This document shows, in pieces, positions 55,739 to 64,000 of a stretch of DNA of 64,000 bases; the first letter of the stretch is position 1, and the number at the start of each line of letters is the position of its first letter. Source of the DNA: Piscinibacter gummiphilus (GTDB lineage Bacteria; Pseudomonadota; Gammaproteobacteria; Burkholderiales; Burkholderiaceae_C); NCBI RefSeq assembly GCF_032681285.1, contig NZ_CP136336.1, forward strand, positions 5,443,001 through 5,507,000, read 5' to 3'. A model generated the notes under the pieces. It saw only the letters and a program-made list of their open reading frames with translations, did no database searches and was not told the origin of the DNA. Both the position numbers and the translations under genes were made by a program.

Positions 55739-56803
55739 ATGACCGACGTCCGCACAGGCCAGGCGCCGCCACCCCTCGACCGAGACGCCTTCGGGCGGCG
55801 CTTCCGTGCCCGGTTCGTCGACCCCGCGTTCCGCCAGGAAGACGAGGCGCTCGCGCGGCTGGAGCAGATTGCCTGGGACGCGTATGACGAAGGCCGCAAG
55901 GCGCCCCTCACGCACCCGGCTGGCCCGGGCTACGCGAAGCCCGACTACGCGCTCTCCGATGAATGGCGCGAAACGCGTGAGAAGCTCGACGCCGCGCAGC
56001 AGCGTTGGGCCGACCCGGCCACCCGCTCACGCGTACTCGTCATCTGCGGCGCCTCGCGCAACGACGGCACCTGCCCGGGCGAGATCTCCAAGACCTGGCG
56101 CATCACCAACTGGCTGAAGCAGGAGCTCCACGCGCAGCAGATCGAGGTCGACCAGCTCGACCTGAGCCTGCTCACCTCCGACTACGACCGCCACATCCAC
56201 CCCTGCAAGGGCTGCGTGTCGACCGCGATGCCGCTGTGCCACTGGCCCTGCAGCTGCTACCCCAACCACGCCACCGGCCAGACCAACGACTGGATGGCCG
56301 AGATCTACGAACGCTGGGTGTCGGCCCACGCCGTCGTGATCGCCACGCCCGTCTACTGGTACCAGGCGCCGAGCCCGCTGAAGCTGATGATCGACCGGCT
56401 GGTCTGCGCCGACGGCGGCAACCCCGACCCGACCAGCACCGAGGGCAAGAAGCCTGCTCTCGCCAAGCAGATCGAAGCGCGCGGCTGGCACTACCCGCAG
56501 CACCTGGCGGGCCGTGCGTACGGCCTGGTGGTGCATGGCGACGTGGCCGGCATCGAAGGCACCCGCCGCGCCCTCAGCGACTGGCTCGACTGGATGGGTT
56601 TCATCGACGCCGGTTCACAGGCACGACTCGACCGCTACGTGGGCTACTACGCGCCCTACTTCGACAGCCACGAGGCGCTCGACCGCGACACCGCCTTCGA
56701 GCAGGAGGTGCGCAACGTGGCGCGGGCCGTCGCCCACGCCGTGGGCGAGCTGCGCGCCGGCCGGCTCACGCCGCCCGACCTGCCGCGCCCGCGGGCCAAG
56801 TGA
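55739..56803 (+). CDS. NAD(P)H-dependent FMN reductase/flavodoxin-like oxidoreductase
   Basis: 354 residues. After a 100-residue N-terminal region, the flavodoxin-like fold begins at RVLVICGASRNDGTCPGEISKTWRI, with PCKGCVSTAMPLCHWPCSCYPN carrying several Cys. The FMN-binding loop is VIATPVYWYQAPSPLKLMIDRL. This is the iron-sulfur-flavoprotein/NADPH-dependent FMN reductase superfamily. The Cys cluster may be structural or bind a cluster. Substrate unknown. It converges on the DUF427 gene with a 3-base gap. Confidence 0.83.
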   Translation: MTDVRTGQAPPPLDRDAFGRRFRARFVDPAFRQEDEALARLEQIAWDAYDEGRKAPLTHPAGPGYAKPDYALSDEWRETREKLDAAQQRWADPATRSRVLVICGASRNDGTCPGEISKTWRITNWLKQELHAQQIEVDQLDLSLLTSDYDRHIHPCKGCVSTAMPLCHWPCSCYPNHATGQTNDWMAEIYERWVSAHAVVIATPVYWYQAPSPLKLMIDRLVCADGGNPDPTSTEGKKPALAKQIEARGWHYPQHLAGRAYGLVVHGDVAGIEGTRRALSDWLDWMGFIDAGSQARLDRYVGYYAPYFDSHEALDRDTAFEQEVRNVARAVAHAVGELRAGRLTPPDLPRPRAK

Positions 56804-56806
56804 CGG

Positions 56807-57088
56807 TCACTCCTCGACCTTCACACCCTTCCAGAACGCCACCCGCCCCTTGATCTGCGCCGCGGCTTCGCTCGGCTCGGGGTAGTACCAGACGGCATCG
56901 GGGTTCATCTCGCCGTTGACGAACAGGCTGTAGTAGTGCGCCTGCCCCTTCCACGCGCAGCTCGTGCGGTGGTTGCTGAAGCTCACGTACTCGCGCTTCA
57001 GGCTGCTCTCGGGAAAGTAGTGGTTGCCTTCGACGACCACGGTGTCGTCGCTCTCGGCCAGGGTCACGCCGTTCCAGGTGGCTTTCAT
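56807..57088 (-). CDS. DUF427 domain protein
   Basis: 93 residues, a complete DUF427 domain: MKATWNGVTLAESDDTVVVEGNHYFP, then SNHRTSCAWKGQAHYYSLFVNG and AVWYYPEPSEAAAQIKGRVAFW. The conserved Cys and Trp in TSCAWKG are the family core. The function of the family is not established. It lies between a flavin reductase and a membrane protein. Confidence 0.92.
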   Translation of the reverse strand: MKATWNGVTLAESDDTVVVEGNHYFPESSLKREYVSFSNHRTSCAWKGQAHYYSLFVNGEMNPDAVWYYPEPSEAAAQIKGRVAFWKGVKVEE

Positions 57089-57137
57089 GCACGGTCTCCG
57101 CAGGGTGAAGCCGGCAAGCGTACTGCAGCGTCCCGGT

Positions 57138-58139
57138 TCAGCGCACCAAGGGGTTCTCGGCCTTGAAGTCGATGGGTGGCAGCGAAGCGGGCGCTGCCGC
57201 CTCCAGGGCGGCAGGGGAGCCCTGAGGTGGCGGCGAGGCCTGGTAGTAATCGAAACGCACCACCCATTGCTCGGCCTGCCGCAGGTTGCGCCGCGCGCGA
57301 CGCCACGTCACCACGAGCGCCAGCGCGCTCAGCGCGCCGAGCGCCAGCACCGGCACCTGCCAATGCAGCTGTGCCTTGGCGTGGGCCAGCGCCGAGAGCG
57401 TCTCGCGCAGGTGCGGTTTGGCGAAGGGCGTGACCTCGTTGCCGAAGGCGGCGATCTCCAGCGCCCGCATCACCTGCGGCGAGGCGTGGCTGCCCTCCCA
57501 CTCGGGCACCCCGGCGGGGGCCTTGCGGTTGCCGAGGTAGCCGGCGCGGGCGCCCTCCTGGCTCCAGCGCAACAGCCAGTCGCCGTACTCTGCCCGGAGC
57601 TGCGCCTTGCCACCCGCCAGCAGCAGGGCCTGGGCGCCGATGTAGTTGGCATAGGGCATTTGCGGGCGCGCCTTGGCGCGGCTCCACAGCTCGCGATAGG
57701 CGCCGGCCTTGGCCAGGCGCTCGATGTCGCGGTTGGCGAGCAGGTCGCCCGCACTGCCCCACTGCGCCAGCGCGACAAGGCCGATCATCGCGGCCCCGCA
57801 GCCCAGCACCACGTAGCGCTTGAGGCCTTCGGCCGCCCGATACGCGAGGCCGATCACGAGGAACATGATCGTGCCCAGAACGGCCAGCGAACGCTCGGTG
57901 GCACTCAGGCCACGGTCCATCGTGCCGCTCGCGTTCAGGGTGGGCCGGGGGATGTCGACCGCCGACACCACCGGGTGCAGCGGGTCGCTTGCGATCAGCG
58001 AAACATGCTCCGCCACCATCCACCCGAGCCCCACACACAGCGCCAGCCCGGCCAGCACGCCCCAGCGCAGCCAGCCGACGCGCCGCGCCAGCCGGCCCAG
58101 CGCCCGGTCGACGTCGAAGTGCTCGTCGTGCCCGCTCAT
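57138..58139 (-). CDS. Hypothetical membrane protein of the TelA operon
   Basis: 333 residues, not recognised. Predicted membrane segments: WLRWGVLAGLALCVGLGWMV (about 23-42), SLAVLGTIMFLVIGLA (about 84-99), YVVLGCGAAMIGLVALA (about 109-125), and VPVLALGALSALALVVTW (about 266-283). Between the third and fourth lies an extracytoplasmic or cytoplasmic helical domain. It starts 11 bases after the telA stop, so it is probably the last gene of the operon. Confidence 0.7.
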   Translation of the reverse strand: MSGHDEHFDVDRALGRLARRVGWLRWGVLAGLALCVGLGWMVAEHVSLIASDPLHPVVSAVDIPRPTLNASGTMDRGLSATERSLAVLGTIMFLVIGLAYRAAEGLKRYVVLGCGAAMIGLVALAQWGSAGDLLANRDIERLAKAGAYRELWSRAKARPQMPYANYIGAQALLLAGGKAQLRAEYGDWLLRWSQEGARAGYLGNRKAPAGVPEWEGSHASPQVMRALEIAAFGNEVTPFAKPHLRETLSALAHAKAQLHWQVPVLALGALSALALVVTWRRARRNLRQAEQWVVRFDYYQASPPPQGSPAALEAAAPASLPPIDFKAENPLVR

Positions 58140-58150
58140 CGCCCGCGCAC

Positions 58151-59239
58151 TCAGCGCTTATCGTTGGCGAGCTTCTGCAGCTGGGTGCGCATCTGGCCGA
58201 TCTGGCCGGCGACCTGCTGGCGTGCCTGAACGCCTTCCTGCTGCACCTGCAAGACGTCTTGCACCGTCTTCAGCAGCGTGTCCTGCACCTGCTGCAGCGT
58301 CTCGACGTCGATCACCAGGCGCTGGTTCGACTTCGCGGCTTCGACCGAGTTGGTGTGCAGCAGCTCGGCGTTGCGCTTGAGCATCGCGTTCGTCGCCTCG
58401 TCGATGCGCTGGCCCAGCTGGCCGGCGTTGCGCTGCTCATTGAGCGAGAGCGCCAGCATGAACTGGCGCTTCCAGGTGGGGATGGTGAGCTGGCGGATCG
58501 TCTTGAACTTGTCGATCTGCAGCCGGTTGTTGGCCTGGATCATGCGAATGGCCGGCAGCGTCTGCAGCGCCGACTGCTGCATCACACGCAGGTCGGCGAT
58601 GCGCTTTTCCAGCACCTGCAGCGATTCCTTGCGCGAGGCGCGCAGCTCGGCTTCTAGCGGGCTCGCGGGCGGCAGGGCGGCCTGCGCCGAGGCTTGCTTC
58701 AGGCACAGGTCGCCGGCCGCGATGTGCGCGCCGAGCGACTTGTATTCGGCAGCGACCTCCTGGTACATCTGGTCGAGCGAACCGAGGCGCGTGGTGAGCG
58801 TGGTCTGCAGCGTCTCGATCTCGTTCGTGAGGCCGTCGATCTGGCTGCTGGCGCTGGAGAACTCGTCGACCAGCTTGTCTTTCGCCAGCGTGAGCTTGTC
58901 GATGAGCCCGCCGATGATCGGGATGCGTGAGCGTTTTTCCAGCCCCTGCAGGTTGACCGAGCGCGCGGCGGCGAGCACCTTGGTCAACACCTTGCCCGAC
59001 TCGTCGAGGTCGGAACTGCGCGCCTGGGCCAGCAGCGCATCGGCCGAAGCCGCCGCCGCATCGGTGGCTTCGCCGCCGAAGGCGAAGAGCGTGGCCGGGT
59101 CGTCGAGGTTCAGGCTGCGCGTGAGCTCGGCGATGCGCGGCAGGTCGTCCTGCGCGAGGCCCAGTGCCTGCAGTTCGGTGGCCGGGATGGTGGCCACGGC
59201 GCCTGCGGAAGACGGGTCGGTGAGGGAAGAAGAAGTCAT
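58151..59239 (-). CDS. telA: TelA/KlaA family toxic-anion resistance protein
   Basis: 362 residues. The family signature runs through VNLQGLEKRSRIPIIGGLIDKLTLAKDKLVDEF, and IRMIQANNRLQIDKFKTIRQLTIPTWKRQFMLALSLNEQ. It is mostly coiled-coil helix with no membrane segment. TelA (KlaA) gives tellurite resistance on plasmid RK2; chromosomal members belong to a wider stress module with unknown biochemistry. It is 27 bases downstream of the helical hypothetical gene in a four-gene operon. Confidence 0.93.
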   Translation of the reverse strand: MTSSSLTDPSSAGAVATIPATELQALGLAQDDLPRIAELTRSLNLDDPATLFAFGGEATDAAAASADALLAQARSSDLDESGKVLTKVLAAARSVNLQGLEKRSRIPIIGGLIDKLTLAKDKLVDEFSSASSQIDGLTNEIETLQTTLTTRLGSLDQMYQEVAAEYKSLGAHIAAGDLCLKQASAQAALPPASPLEAELRASRKESLQVLEKRIADLRVMQQSALQTLPAIRMIQANNRLQIDKFKTIRQLTIPTWKRQFMLALSLNEQRNAGQLGQRIDEATNAMLKRNAELLHTNSVEAAKSNQRLVIDVETLQQVQDTLLKTVQDVLQVQQEGVQARQQVAGQIGQMRTQLQKLANDKR

Positions 59240-59266
59240 GTCAGCTCCTGTCGTTTTGCCGCGGGT

Positions 59267-59971
59267 TCACGTCTGGGCCTCGGCCTGTTGGAGATCGGTG
59301 CGCAGCCGGGTGCTGAGCGCCTCATAGGTCTTCACGGCCGCCTGCAGGTGTGCGGCCTTCAGGGCGCGGCCCTGGATCACGGCGGTGAGCTGGTCCAGCC
59401 AGAGCGGGATCAGCTTGTGCTTGATGTCATCGAAACGGGCCAGCACGGTGTCGTGCTTGGCCTGCAGCAGCTTGAACTGCTGCGCGGTGAGCTGGGCCGA
59501 GGTGAGCACCAGTTGCGCGTTTTGCAGCTGCAGCGCCCGGGCCTCCCGGTCCTCAGGTTGATCGTCCCGCACCATTCGCTCTTCGATGCGGATGCGCTCG
59601 GCCAGGCCCTGCACGAACTCCTGGTGCTCGCGCACCATCGCCAGCCACTGGGCGTGCCAGTCGAGCTGGCGGTCGGCACAGGCCTGGGCGGCAGCCAACA
59701 GGTGCGCGATCTCGCGGTCGGCCAGTCGGAAACGCACCTCGTTCAGCACTCGCTCGCCCGTCACGCGCCGCCACCAGCCGAGCGGCTGCAGCATGCGGCT
59801 GAAGTCGCTGCGCTCCAGCGCATCGAGCAGCTCGCGCATTGCATGTGTGAGGCGCTGCAGCGGGTTCGATTTCAGCAGCGTGTCGGTGCGACCTTCGTGC
59901 CAGCGGTGCGAGCGTTGCTCGATCCACTGCGCCAGCACGTTCGGTGCGCTGCCCGGTGCACGCGGCGTCAT
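59267..59971 (-). CDS. Hypothetical helical protein of the TelA operon
   Basis: 234 residues, almost wholly alpha-helical, with no recognised motif. The middle (FRLADREIAHLLAAAQACADRQLDWHAQWLAMVREHQEFVQGLAERI) and end (LQAAVKTYEALSTRLRTDLQQAE) suggest coiled coil, like TelA itself. It may form a complex with TelA. It starts one base after the stop of the lipoprotein-like gene upstream. Confidence 0.7.
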   Translation of the reverse strand: MTPRAPGSAPNVLAQWIEQRSHRWHEGRTDTLLKSNPLQRLTHAMRELLDALERSDFSRMLQPLGWWRRVTGERVLNEVRFRLADREIAHLLAAAQACADRQLDWHAQWLAMVREHQEFVQGLAERIRIEERMVRDDQPEDREARALQLQNAQLVLTSAQLTAQQFKLLQAKHDTVLARFDDIKHKLIPLWLDQLTAVIQGRALKAAHLQAAVKTYEALSTRLRTDLQQAEAQT

Positions 59972-59972
59972 G

Positions 59973-60572
59973 TCAGCGCCTGAAGAAGAACCACCACAAG
60001 GCCAGCATCACGAGCCCCAGCAGCGGCATGGAGATGAACCAGTCCCAGGCGCTCGTTTCCACCGGCACGGTCATCACCTCGATCTGCATCCGCGCGAGCG
60101 TGAAGCCGCTCAACTTCTCGAGCACGAGCGCCAGGTGCATCTTCTTCGGGTCTTCAGTGCGGAAGCGGTTGCTGTCGCAGCTGAAGCTCGCCGGCCCGGG
60201 GGTTGCCTCGGCCTTCTCGACCTTGCAGCGCACGAGCCCTGGCCCCTTGCCGCTCGGGGTTTCGCTCTCCAGCTGACCGAAGGCCCGGATCTCGACGGGG
60301 CCGGCGCGCGGCACATCGCCGATGAAGGTCCAGCGCACCAAGTGCGCGCCCCCTTCGGGCTTGACCTCGAACGGGCCGGCGTACCAATCGCTCATCGTGG
60401 GCGAGCCTTTGGCCACTGCGGCCGCCAGCTGCGCCACGTCCTTGGCCGGGGCGTTGAAGGTTGCGACGACGGCTGCTTCGGCCTTGCGCTTGCCGCACGC
60501 CGACAACCCCGTCAGCAGGCCGACGGACAACAGCACGACAAACACCGCGCGCAGCGATGGGCGCATGAACAT
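59973..60572 (-). CDS. Lipoprotein-like protein with C-terminal membrane helix, first gene of the TelA operon
   Basis: 199 residues. MFMRPSLRAVFVVLLSVGLLTGLSAC is a lipoprotein signal with lipobox GLSAC. A beta-rich middle (VRWTFIGDVPRAGPVEIRAFGQL) is followed by a C-terminal helix WDWFISMPLLGLVMLALWWFFFRR, so both ends may be in the inner membrane. ATG 60572 is chosen for the GGGAGG upstream. No family recognised. The upstream gap (60573-60709) separates it from the WYL gene, which reads in the same direction. Confidence 0.68.
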   Translation of the reverse strand: MFMRPSLRAVFVVLLSVGLLTGLSACGKRKAEAAVVATFNAPAKDVAQLAAAVAKGSPTMSDWYAGPFEVKPEGGAHLVRWTFIGDVPRAGPVEIRAFGQLESETPSGKGPGLVRCKVEKAEATPGPASFSCDSNRFRTEDPKKMHLALVLEKLSGFTLARMQIEVMTVPVETSAWDWFISMPLLGLVMLALWWFFFRR

Positions 60573-60709
60573 GACGAAAACCTCCCTGTGGATAGTCGCC
60601 AGCCGCCATCTACCGGGCAGCTTGACCACCCCATTGTTGCGGAAGGACGCACGTTCGGGTTCCGCGTTATCACGCAGCATCCCTTGCGAAAACGTGAAAT
60701 CCCTCGCGC

Positions 60710-61678
60710 TCAGGCGTACTGGTTGGCGGCCTGCTGCAGGCGCTGGGCGATGCGGGCGGCGAAGGCCTTGTCGCCCGTCACCACCACCGAGTCGCCATGG
60801 CGCAGCACATCCATCGTGAGTTCGGTCGGATCGCTGTAGGGCACGCGCAACTCGTAGCGGCCATCAGCCAGCCAGCGGCCCTGCTGCTCGGGGTGCCACT
60901 CTTCCACCGCCACCCATTGCGCGGCGTCGGCATTGAAGACGAGCGTGGCCCACTTCACCTTCGCACCGGCGCCGCTGTAGATGCCGTAGCCGGCGTCGAG
61001 CTCGGCTTCGAGCTCCTTCAGCGGCACCTGGCGCGCCTTGGCGTCTTCGACCTTCGCCTCGCGGATGGCGTCGAGCGCAAAGCGGCGCAGGCCGTCGCTC
61101 GCATGACACCAGGCGTCGAGGTACCAGGTGTTGCGGTAGTTCACCAGGCGCTGCGGTGAGACCTGGCGCTCGCTCTCCTTGCGGTCGCTTCGCTTGAAGT
61201 AGCGCAGCCACACCCGCTTGCGCTGCACCAGCGCCGCGCCCAGCAGCTCGAAATGCCGGCTCGGCGCACGGCGGCGGGCGGTGGAGATGAGCTTCACCCG
61301 CCGCATCAGCTCGCGCGACTCACCCTCGTCGCCACCCAGCATGCCCTGCAGCTTGTCGATCAGCGGCTGCAGGTGGCGCGAGAGCACGCCATCGTCGTCG
61401 AGGCCCGACATCAGCTGGTGCATGGTGAGCAACGCGGTGATCTCCTTCTCGTTGAACCACATGCCGGGCAGCTCATGGCGAGCGTCCTGCTCGAAGCGGT
61501 AGCCGTTGTCGAAACGGTCGTAGACGATGGGCGCGTCGAGCCGGTCGCGCAGGTACTGCAGGTCGCGCTTCAAGGTGGCCGGAGAGACGTCGAGCTCCTC
61601 CTGCAGCACCGCGAAGCTCACGCTGCCACGGTGGCGCAGCAGGCGCTCGATTTTGTAGAAGCGTTCGGTCCGGTCCAT
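60710..61678 (-). CDS. WYL-domain transcriptional regulator
   Basis: 322 residues. An N-terminal helix-turn-helix (SFAVLQEELDVSPATLKRDLQYLRD) of DeoR/HTH_11 type is followed by a helical linker, then a WYL domain with VWLRYFKRSDRKESERQVSPQRLVNYRNTWYLDAWCHASDGLRRFALDAI, and a C-terminal WCX-like part. WYL proteins sense nucleic acids or small ligands and often control defence or DNA-damage genes. It is divergent from the HNH-like gene, starts 147 bases apart. ATG 61678 has GGAG 13 bases upstream; ATG 61696 is an alternative. Confidence 0.93.
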   Translation of the reverse strand: MDRTERFYKIERLLRHRGSVSFAVLQEELDVSPATLKRDLQYLRDRLDAPIVYDRFDNGYRFEQDARHELPGMWFNEKEITALLTMHQLMSGLDDDGVLSRHLQPLIDKLQGMLGGDEGESRELMRRVKLISTARRRAPSRHFELLGAALVQRKRVWLRYFKRSDRKESERQVSPQRLVNYRNTWYLDAWCHASDGLRRFALDAIREAKVEDAKARQVPLKELEAELDAGYGIYSGAGAKVKWATLVFNADAAQWVAVEEWHPEQQGRWLADGRYELRVPYSDPTELTMDVLRHGDSVVVTGDKAFAARIAQRLQQAANQYA

Positions 61679-61824
61679 GCGCTCACATATCTCCATTCAC
61701 AGGCTCACCACGTGAGCCACCGCCTGCGAGCATATCCCGTGATGCAGATGCGCGACAGCGCTCACTGGCTCATTTGATGAGCCACCCGACCGAGACACTG
61801 GCGTCACCGCAACGGAGAACGCCC

Positions 61825-62937
61825 ATGACGACCGAACTCAAGTCCCCCGCGAAGATCGAGCAGATCGGCTTCGAGCCGCACCCGGCCGCCACCACCCTCA
61901 CCACGCACGAGCAGATCGGCTTCGAGCTGGGCTGGGACTACGCGCACCACGCCGTCATGCCACCCGCGCCCTACGCCCAGGAGCCTTCGGCGCTGCGCAA
62001 TGGCTGGCTGGCCGGCCAGGCCACCTTCGGTCGCCGCACGCTCGAGCCCACGCGCCACGTGCGCAAGTGGTTGCAGCTGCGCCTGAACGCCTGGCTGCGC
62101 GGGCGCAGCGTCGAGCTGGTGCAGGTGACGCCGCACTACCTGCAGCAGATCGACGTCACACACTGCCCCATCATCCGCGTAGCCCTCAGCAGCGCCACGA
62201 TGGAAGGCAGCGATGCCTCCATCGACCGCGTGCGCAGCGACGCCGGTTACGCCGCCGGCAACCTGGCCGTCATCAGCACCAAGGCCAACCACGGCAAGGC
62301 GGCGCACGGCTTCCGCGACGCGCAGCGGTTCGCGAAACTGATCGAAGACGGCCAGCTCGGCGGCATCGGCGGGCTCAACGCCGCGCAGTGGTCGCGCGTG
62401 GCCACGCTGTGCAGCTTCGTCGAGCCGCTCACGCATGCCGAGGCCTGCACGCTGCCGCTGCTCGTGCTGCCGCCCAACCGCCTGCGCCTCTTCAACCCGG
62501 CCCAGGCGCTGCAAGCCTTCATCAGCCAGCAGCTGCTGGTGGCCGGCTGGAGCCACCGCATCGCCCGCATCGAAGACCTGCTGCCGGGCAAGGCCGCACG
62601 CCGTGCCTTCCAGACCTTCTTCCACGCACTGCTGCCGCGGGTGCTCGAAGCCAAGGGCGCGGAAGGCGTGGCCGCCCGCTGGGCCATCGAAGATGCCTGG
62701 CGCAACCCGCTCACGCTGCAGCGCTGGACGGCCTTCGCCACCCTGCTGAGCGCCGCGCAATGCGAGAGCGTGGTGGCCCGCGCCAGCGCCCGCAAGCTCG
62801 GCACGACGCATGTGCAGCAGGTGAGCGACGACGCCGCCACCGATGGCTGGAACCTGGAGAGCCGCGGCTACGTGCCGCACGCCGTGCTGCGCCAGCGCTC
62901 GGCCCAGCCGGCGCGCCAGCTGTCTCTTCTGCACTGA
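61825..62937 (+). CDS. Hypothetical protein with HNH-like motif, divergent from WYL regulator
   Basis: 370 residues. The stretch THCPIIRV...DASIDRVRSDAGYAAGNLAVISTKANHGK resembles the core of phage-type HNH endonucleases (the D-R-x(5)-GY-x-x-GN-x-x-x-x-x-x-x-A-N pattern). The usual catalytic His pair is not complete, so activity is uncertain. Flanking regions are helical and unknown. The start ATG 61825 has GGAG 7 bases upstream. Its partner WYL regulator and the nuclease-like core suggest a stress or defence role, an inference. A strong terminator follows. Confidence 0.6.
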   Translation: MTTELKSPAKIEQIGFEPHPAATTLTTHEQIGFELGWDYAHHAVMPPAPYAQEPSALRNGWLAGQATFGRRTLEPTRHVRKWLQLRLNAWLRGRSVELVQVTPHYLQQIDVTHCPIIRVALSSATMEGSDASIDRVRSDAGYAAGNLAVISTKANHGKAAHGFRDAQRFAKLIEDGQLGGIGGLNAAQWSRVATLCSFVEPLTHAEACTLPLLVLPPNRLRLFNPAQALQAFISQQLLVAGWSHRIARIEDLLPGKAARRAFQTFFHALLPRVLEAKGAEGVAARWAIEDAWRNPLTLQRWTAFATLLSAAQCESVVARASARKLGTTHVQQVSDDAATDGWNLESRGYVPHAVLRQRSAQPARQLSLLH

Positions 62938-62963
62938 GCGCTTTAAGAAGATGTGAAGGTGCC

Positions 62964-63000
62964 CGACTCCGCCGCGCGGGAGCGCGCCGGAGTCGTTTTT
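62964..63000 (+). terminator. Intrinsic terminator after the HNH-like gene
   Basis: The stem CGACTCCG (62964-62971) pairs with CGGAGTCG (62988-62995), with an inner CGCGC/GCGCG pair, and is followed by TTTTT. It begins 26 bases after the stop of the HNH-like gene. Confidence 0.88.
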
Positions 63001-63208
63001 CCATCGGGTTTACCATCGCCGGCTCACGCCGCGCAGCGTCGGTCGCGCCACCCGCACCGACGCGCGTTCCTGTTCGAACCGCAGTACCCATCAGCCTGCA
63101 TGTCCGCAGGCGCGGCATTGACGAGCGCTCCTGACACCTCGTTGTCAGCAGGGGCGTGTCAGCATCGCGCCCCGCTTCCTGCCGGCGACGCTTTGCCTCG
63201 ACACCATC

Positions 63209-64000
63209 ATGACCCTGCGCCCCAAGACCGTCCTGCTGCCCGCCCTGGCCCTCGTGCTCGCTGCCCTCTACGGGTTGGGCGTGCGTGCCGCCGACGAACC
63301 CAAGAAAGACGCCAAGGACCCGAAGGCCGCCGGGGCCCCGACCAAGGCCGCCCTCACCGTCACGGTGACGCAGGCACAGACCACCCGGCTGCCGATGAAG
63401 ATCAGCGCCAACGGCAACATCGCCGCCTGGCAGGAAGCCAGCGTGGGCACCGAAGCCAACGGCCTGCGCCTGGCCGAGGTGCGCGCCAACGTGGGCGACG
63501 TGGTCAAGAAGGGGCAGGTGCTGGCCGTCTTCGCGGGCGACACGGTGCAGGCCGACCTGCTGCAGGCCAAGGCCGCCGTGGCCGAAGCCGAAGCCATGCT
63601 CGGCGAAGCCGCCGCCAATGCCCAGCGCGCCCGCGAGCTGGGCCCGGCCGGCGCCTTGTCGGGCCAGCAGATCAACAACTACCTGACCGCCGAGCGCACC
63701 GCCCAGGCGCGGCTGGAAGCCGCAAGGGCCTCGTACAAGGTCGCGCAGATCCGCGTCTCGCACGCGCAGGTCGTCGCCCCCGACAACGGCATCATCTCGG
63801 CCCGCAGCGCCACCGTGGGCGCCGTGCTGCCGGCCGGGCAGGAACTCTTTCGCCTGATCCGCCAGGGCCGGCTCGAGTGGCGCGCCGAAGTGCCGTCGGC
63901 CGACCTGGGGCGCCTGAAGCCGGGCATGGTGGCCAGCGTCGTCGCCACCAACACCGCCGCGCCGGTCACCGGCAAGGTCCGCATGGTCGCCCCGACTGTC
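63209..64000 (+). CDS. RND-type efflux periplasmic adaptor, N-terminal part
   Basis: 264 residues are visible; the gene runs off the window. A signal peptide (LPALALVLAALYGLGVRA) leads to a charged, Lys-rich linker. The lipoyl half-motif is ISANGNIAAWQEASVGTEANGLRLAEVRANVGDVVKKGQVLAVF, then a short coiled coil (QAKAAVAEAEAMLGEAAANAQRARELG), then the second half VVAPDNGIISARSATVGAVLPAGQEL. This is a HlyD/AcrA-like adaptor, and RND pump genes are expected beyond 64000. The start at 63209 is the first ATG before the signal. Confidence 0.88.
   Translation, partial: MTLRPKTVLLPALALVLAALYGLGVRAADEPKKDAKDPKAAGAPTKAALTVTVTQAQTTRLPMKISANGNIAAWQEASVGTEANGLRLAEVRANVGDVVKKGQVLAVFAGDTVQADLLQAKAAVAEAEAMLGEAAANAQRARELGPAGALSGQQINNYLTAERTAQARLEAARASYKVAQIRVSHAQVVAPDNGIISARSATVGAVLPAGQELFRLIRQGRLEWRAEVPSADLGRLKPGMVASVVATNTAAPVTGKVRMVAPTV

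Noticed and set aside
60690..60705. A further parS near AACGTGAAAT
   Set aside because: Only a fragment of the palindrome is present, with several mismatches.

Overview
The window is GC-rich, tightly packed chromosomal DNA from a betaproteobacterium, most likely Burkholderiales of the Rubrivivax/Leptothrix/Roseateles/Rhizobacter kind. This rests on protein character, GC content and gene order; no species call is possible. No rRNA, tRNA, insertion sequence, prophage or CRISPR array was recognised. A mnmG-rsmG-parA-parB segment with two parS-like sites (12.6-13.6 kb) suggests an origin-proximal part of a main chromosome.

Layout. 0-2.6 kb: tail of a DJ-1/PfpI protein and a large secreted mono-haem protein. 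2.6-7.5 kb: the stress operon prkA-yeaH-spoVR (minus strand), with a candidate sigma-54 promoter. 7.8-15.2 kb: parB, an alpha/beta hydrolase, argC (plus strand), a GNAT enzyme, parA, a LysE-type exporter, rsmG and mnmG. 15.4-23.5 kb: a small Fe/Zn-cluster protein, then the most unusual locus of the window. On the minus strand it holds three tandem LuxR-type regulators, a 47-residue double-glycine peptide gene, an HlyD-type adaptor, a C39-peptidase ABC exporter and an HD-GYP-like protein. Lux-box-like 16-bp palindromes lie upstream of the first regulator and of the peptide gene. All three regulators lack the Trp that binds acyl-homoserine lactones, and no luxI is present. I propose a peptide-based cell-signalling circuit in a Gram-negative; this is an inference.

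23.8-30.7 kb: ElaA-type acetyltransferase, SMP-30-like protein, a NatAB-like ABC exporter with a peptidase and a glutaredoxin-like protein, a VOC protein and a pirin. 30.9-33.1 kb: a branched-chain-amino-acid-type binding protein, a beta-class glutathione transferase and a small exported protein. 33.2-36.1 kb: a ybhP-clsB-ybhN envelope lipid operon, converging on a thioredoxin-like lipoprotein. 37.8-40.3 kb: an AsmA-like protein and an MmcB-like protein. 40.4-46.7 kb: pabB, divergent from a chorismate-lyase-like gene fused by overlap to bioA-bioD-bioF, followed by a P450. 46.7-48.8 kb: fadH. 48.8-49.0 kb: two inverted copies of a covarying hairpin repeat. 49.1-53.8 kb: a four-gene tripartite MacAB-TolC-like efflux operon. 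53.9-57.1 kb: a lipoprotein, a flavodoxin-like reductase and a DUF427 protein. 57.1-60.6 kb: a TelA (toxic-anion resistance) operon. 60.7-62.9 kb: a WYL regulator divergent from an HNH-like protein. 63.2 kb to the end: the start of an RND-type efflux adaptor.

Most operons are joined by 4-bp ATGA/GTGA overlaps, pointing to translational coupling. Function calls rest on recognisable motifs and family resemblance read by eye; no database search was run.
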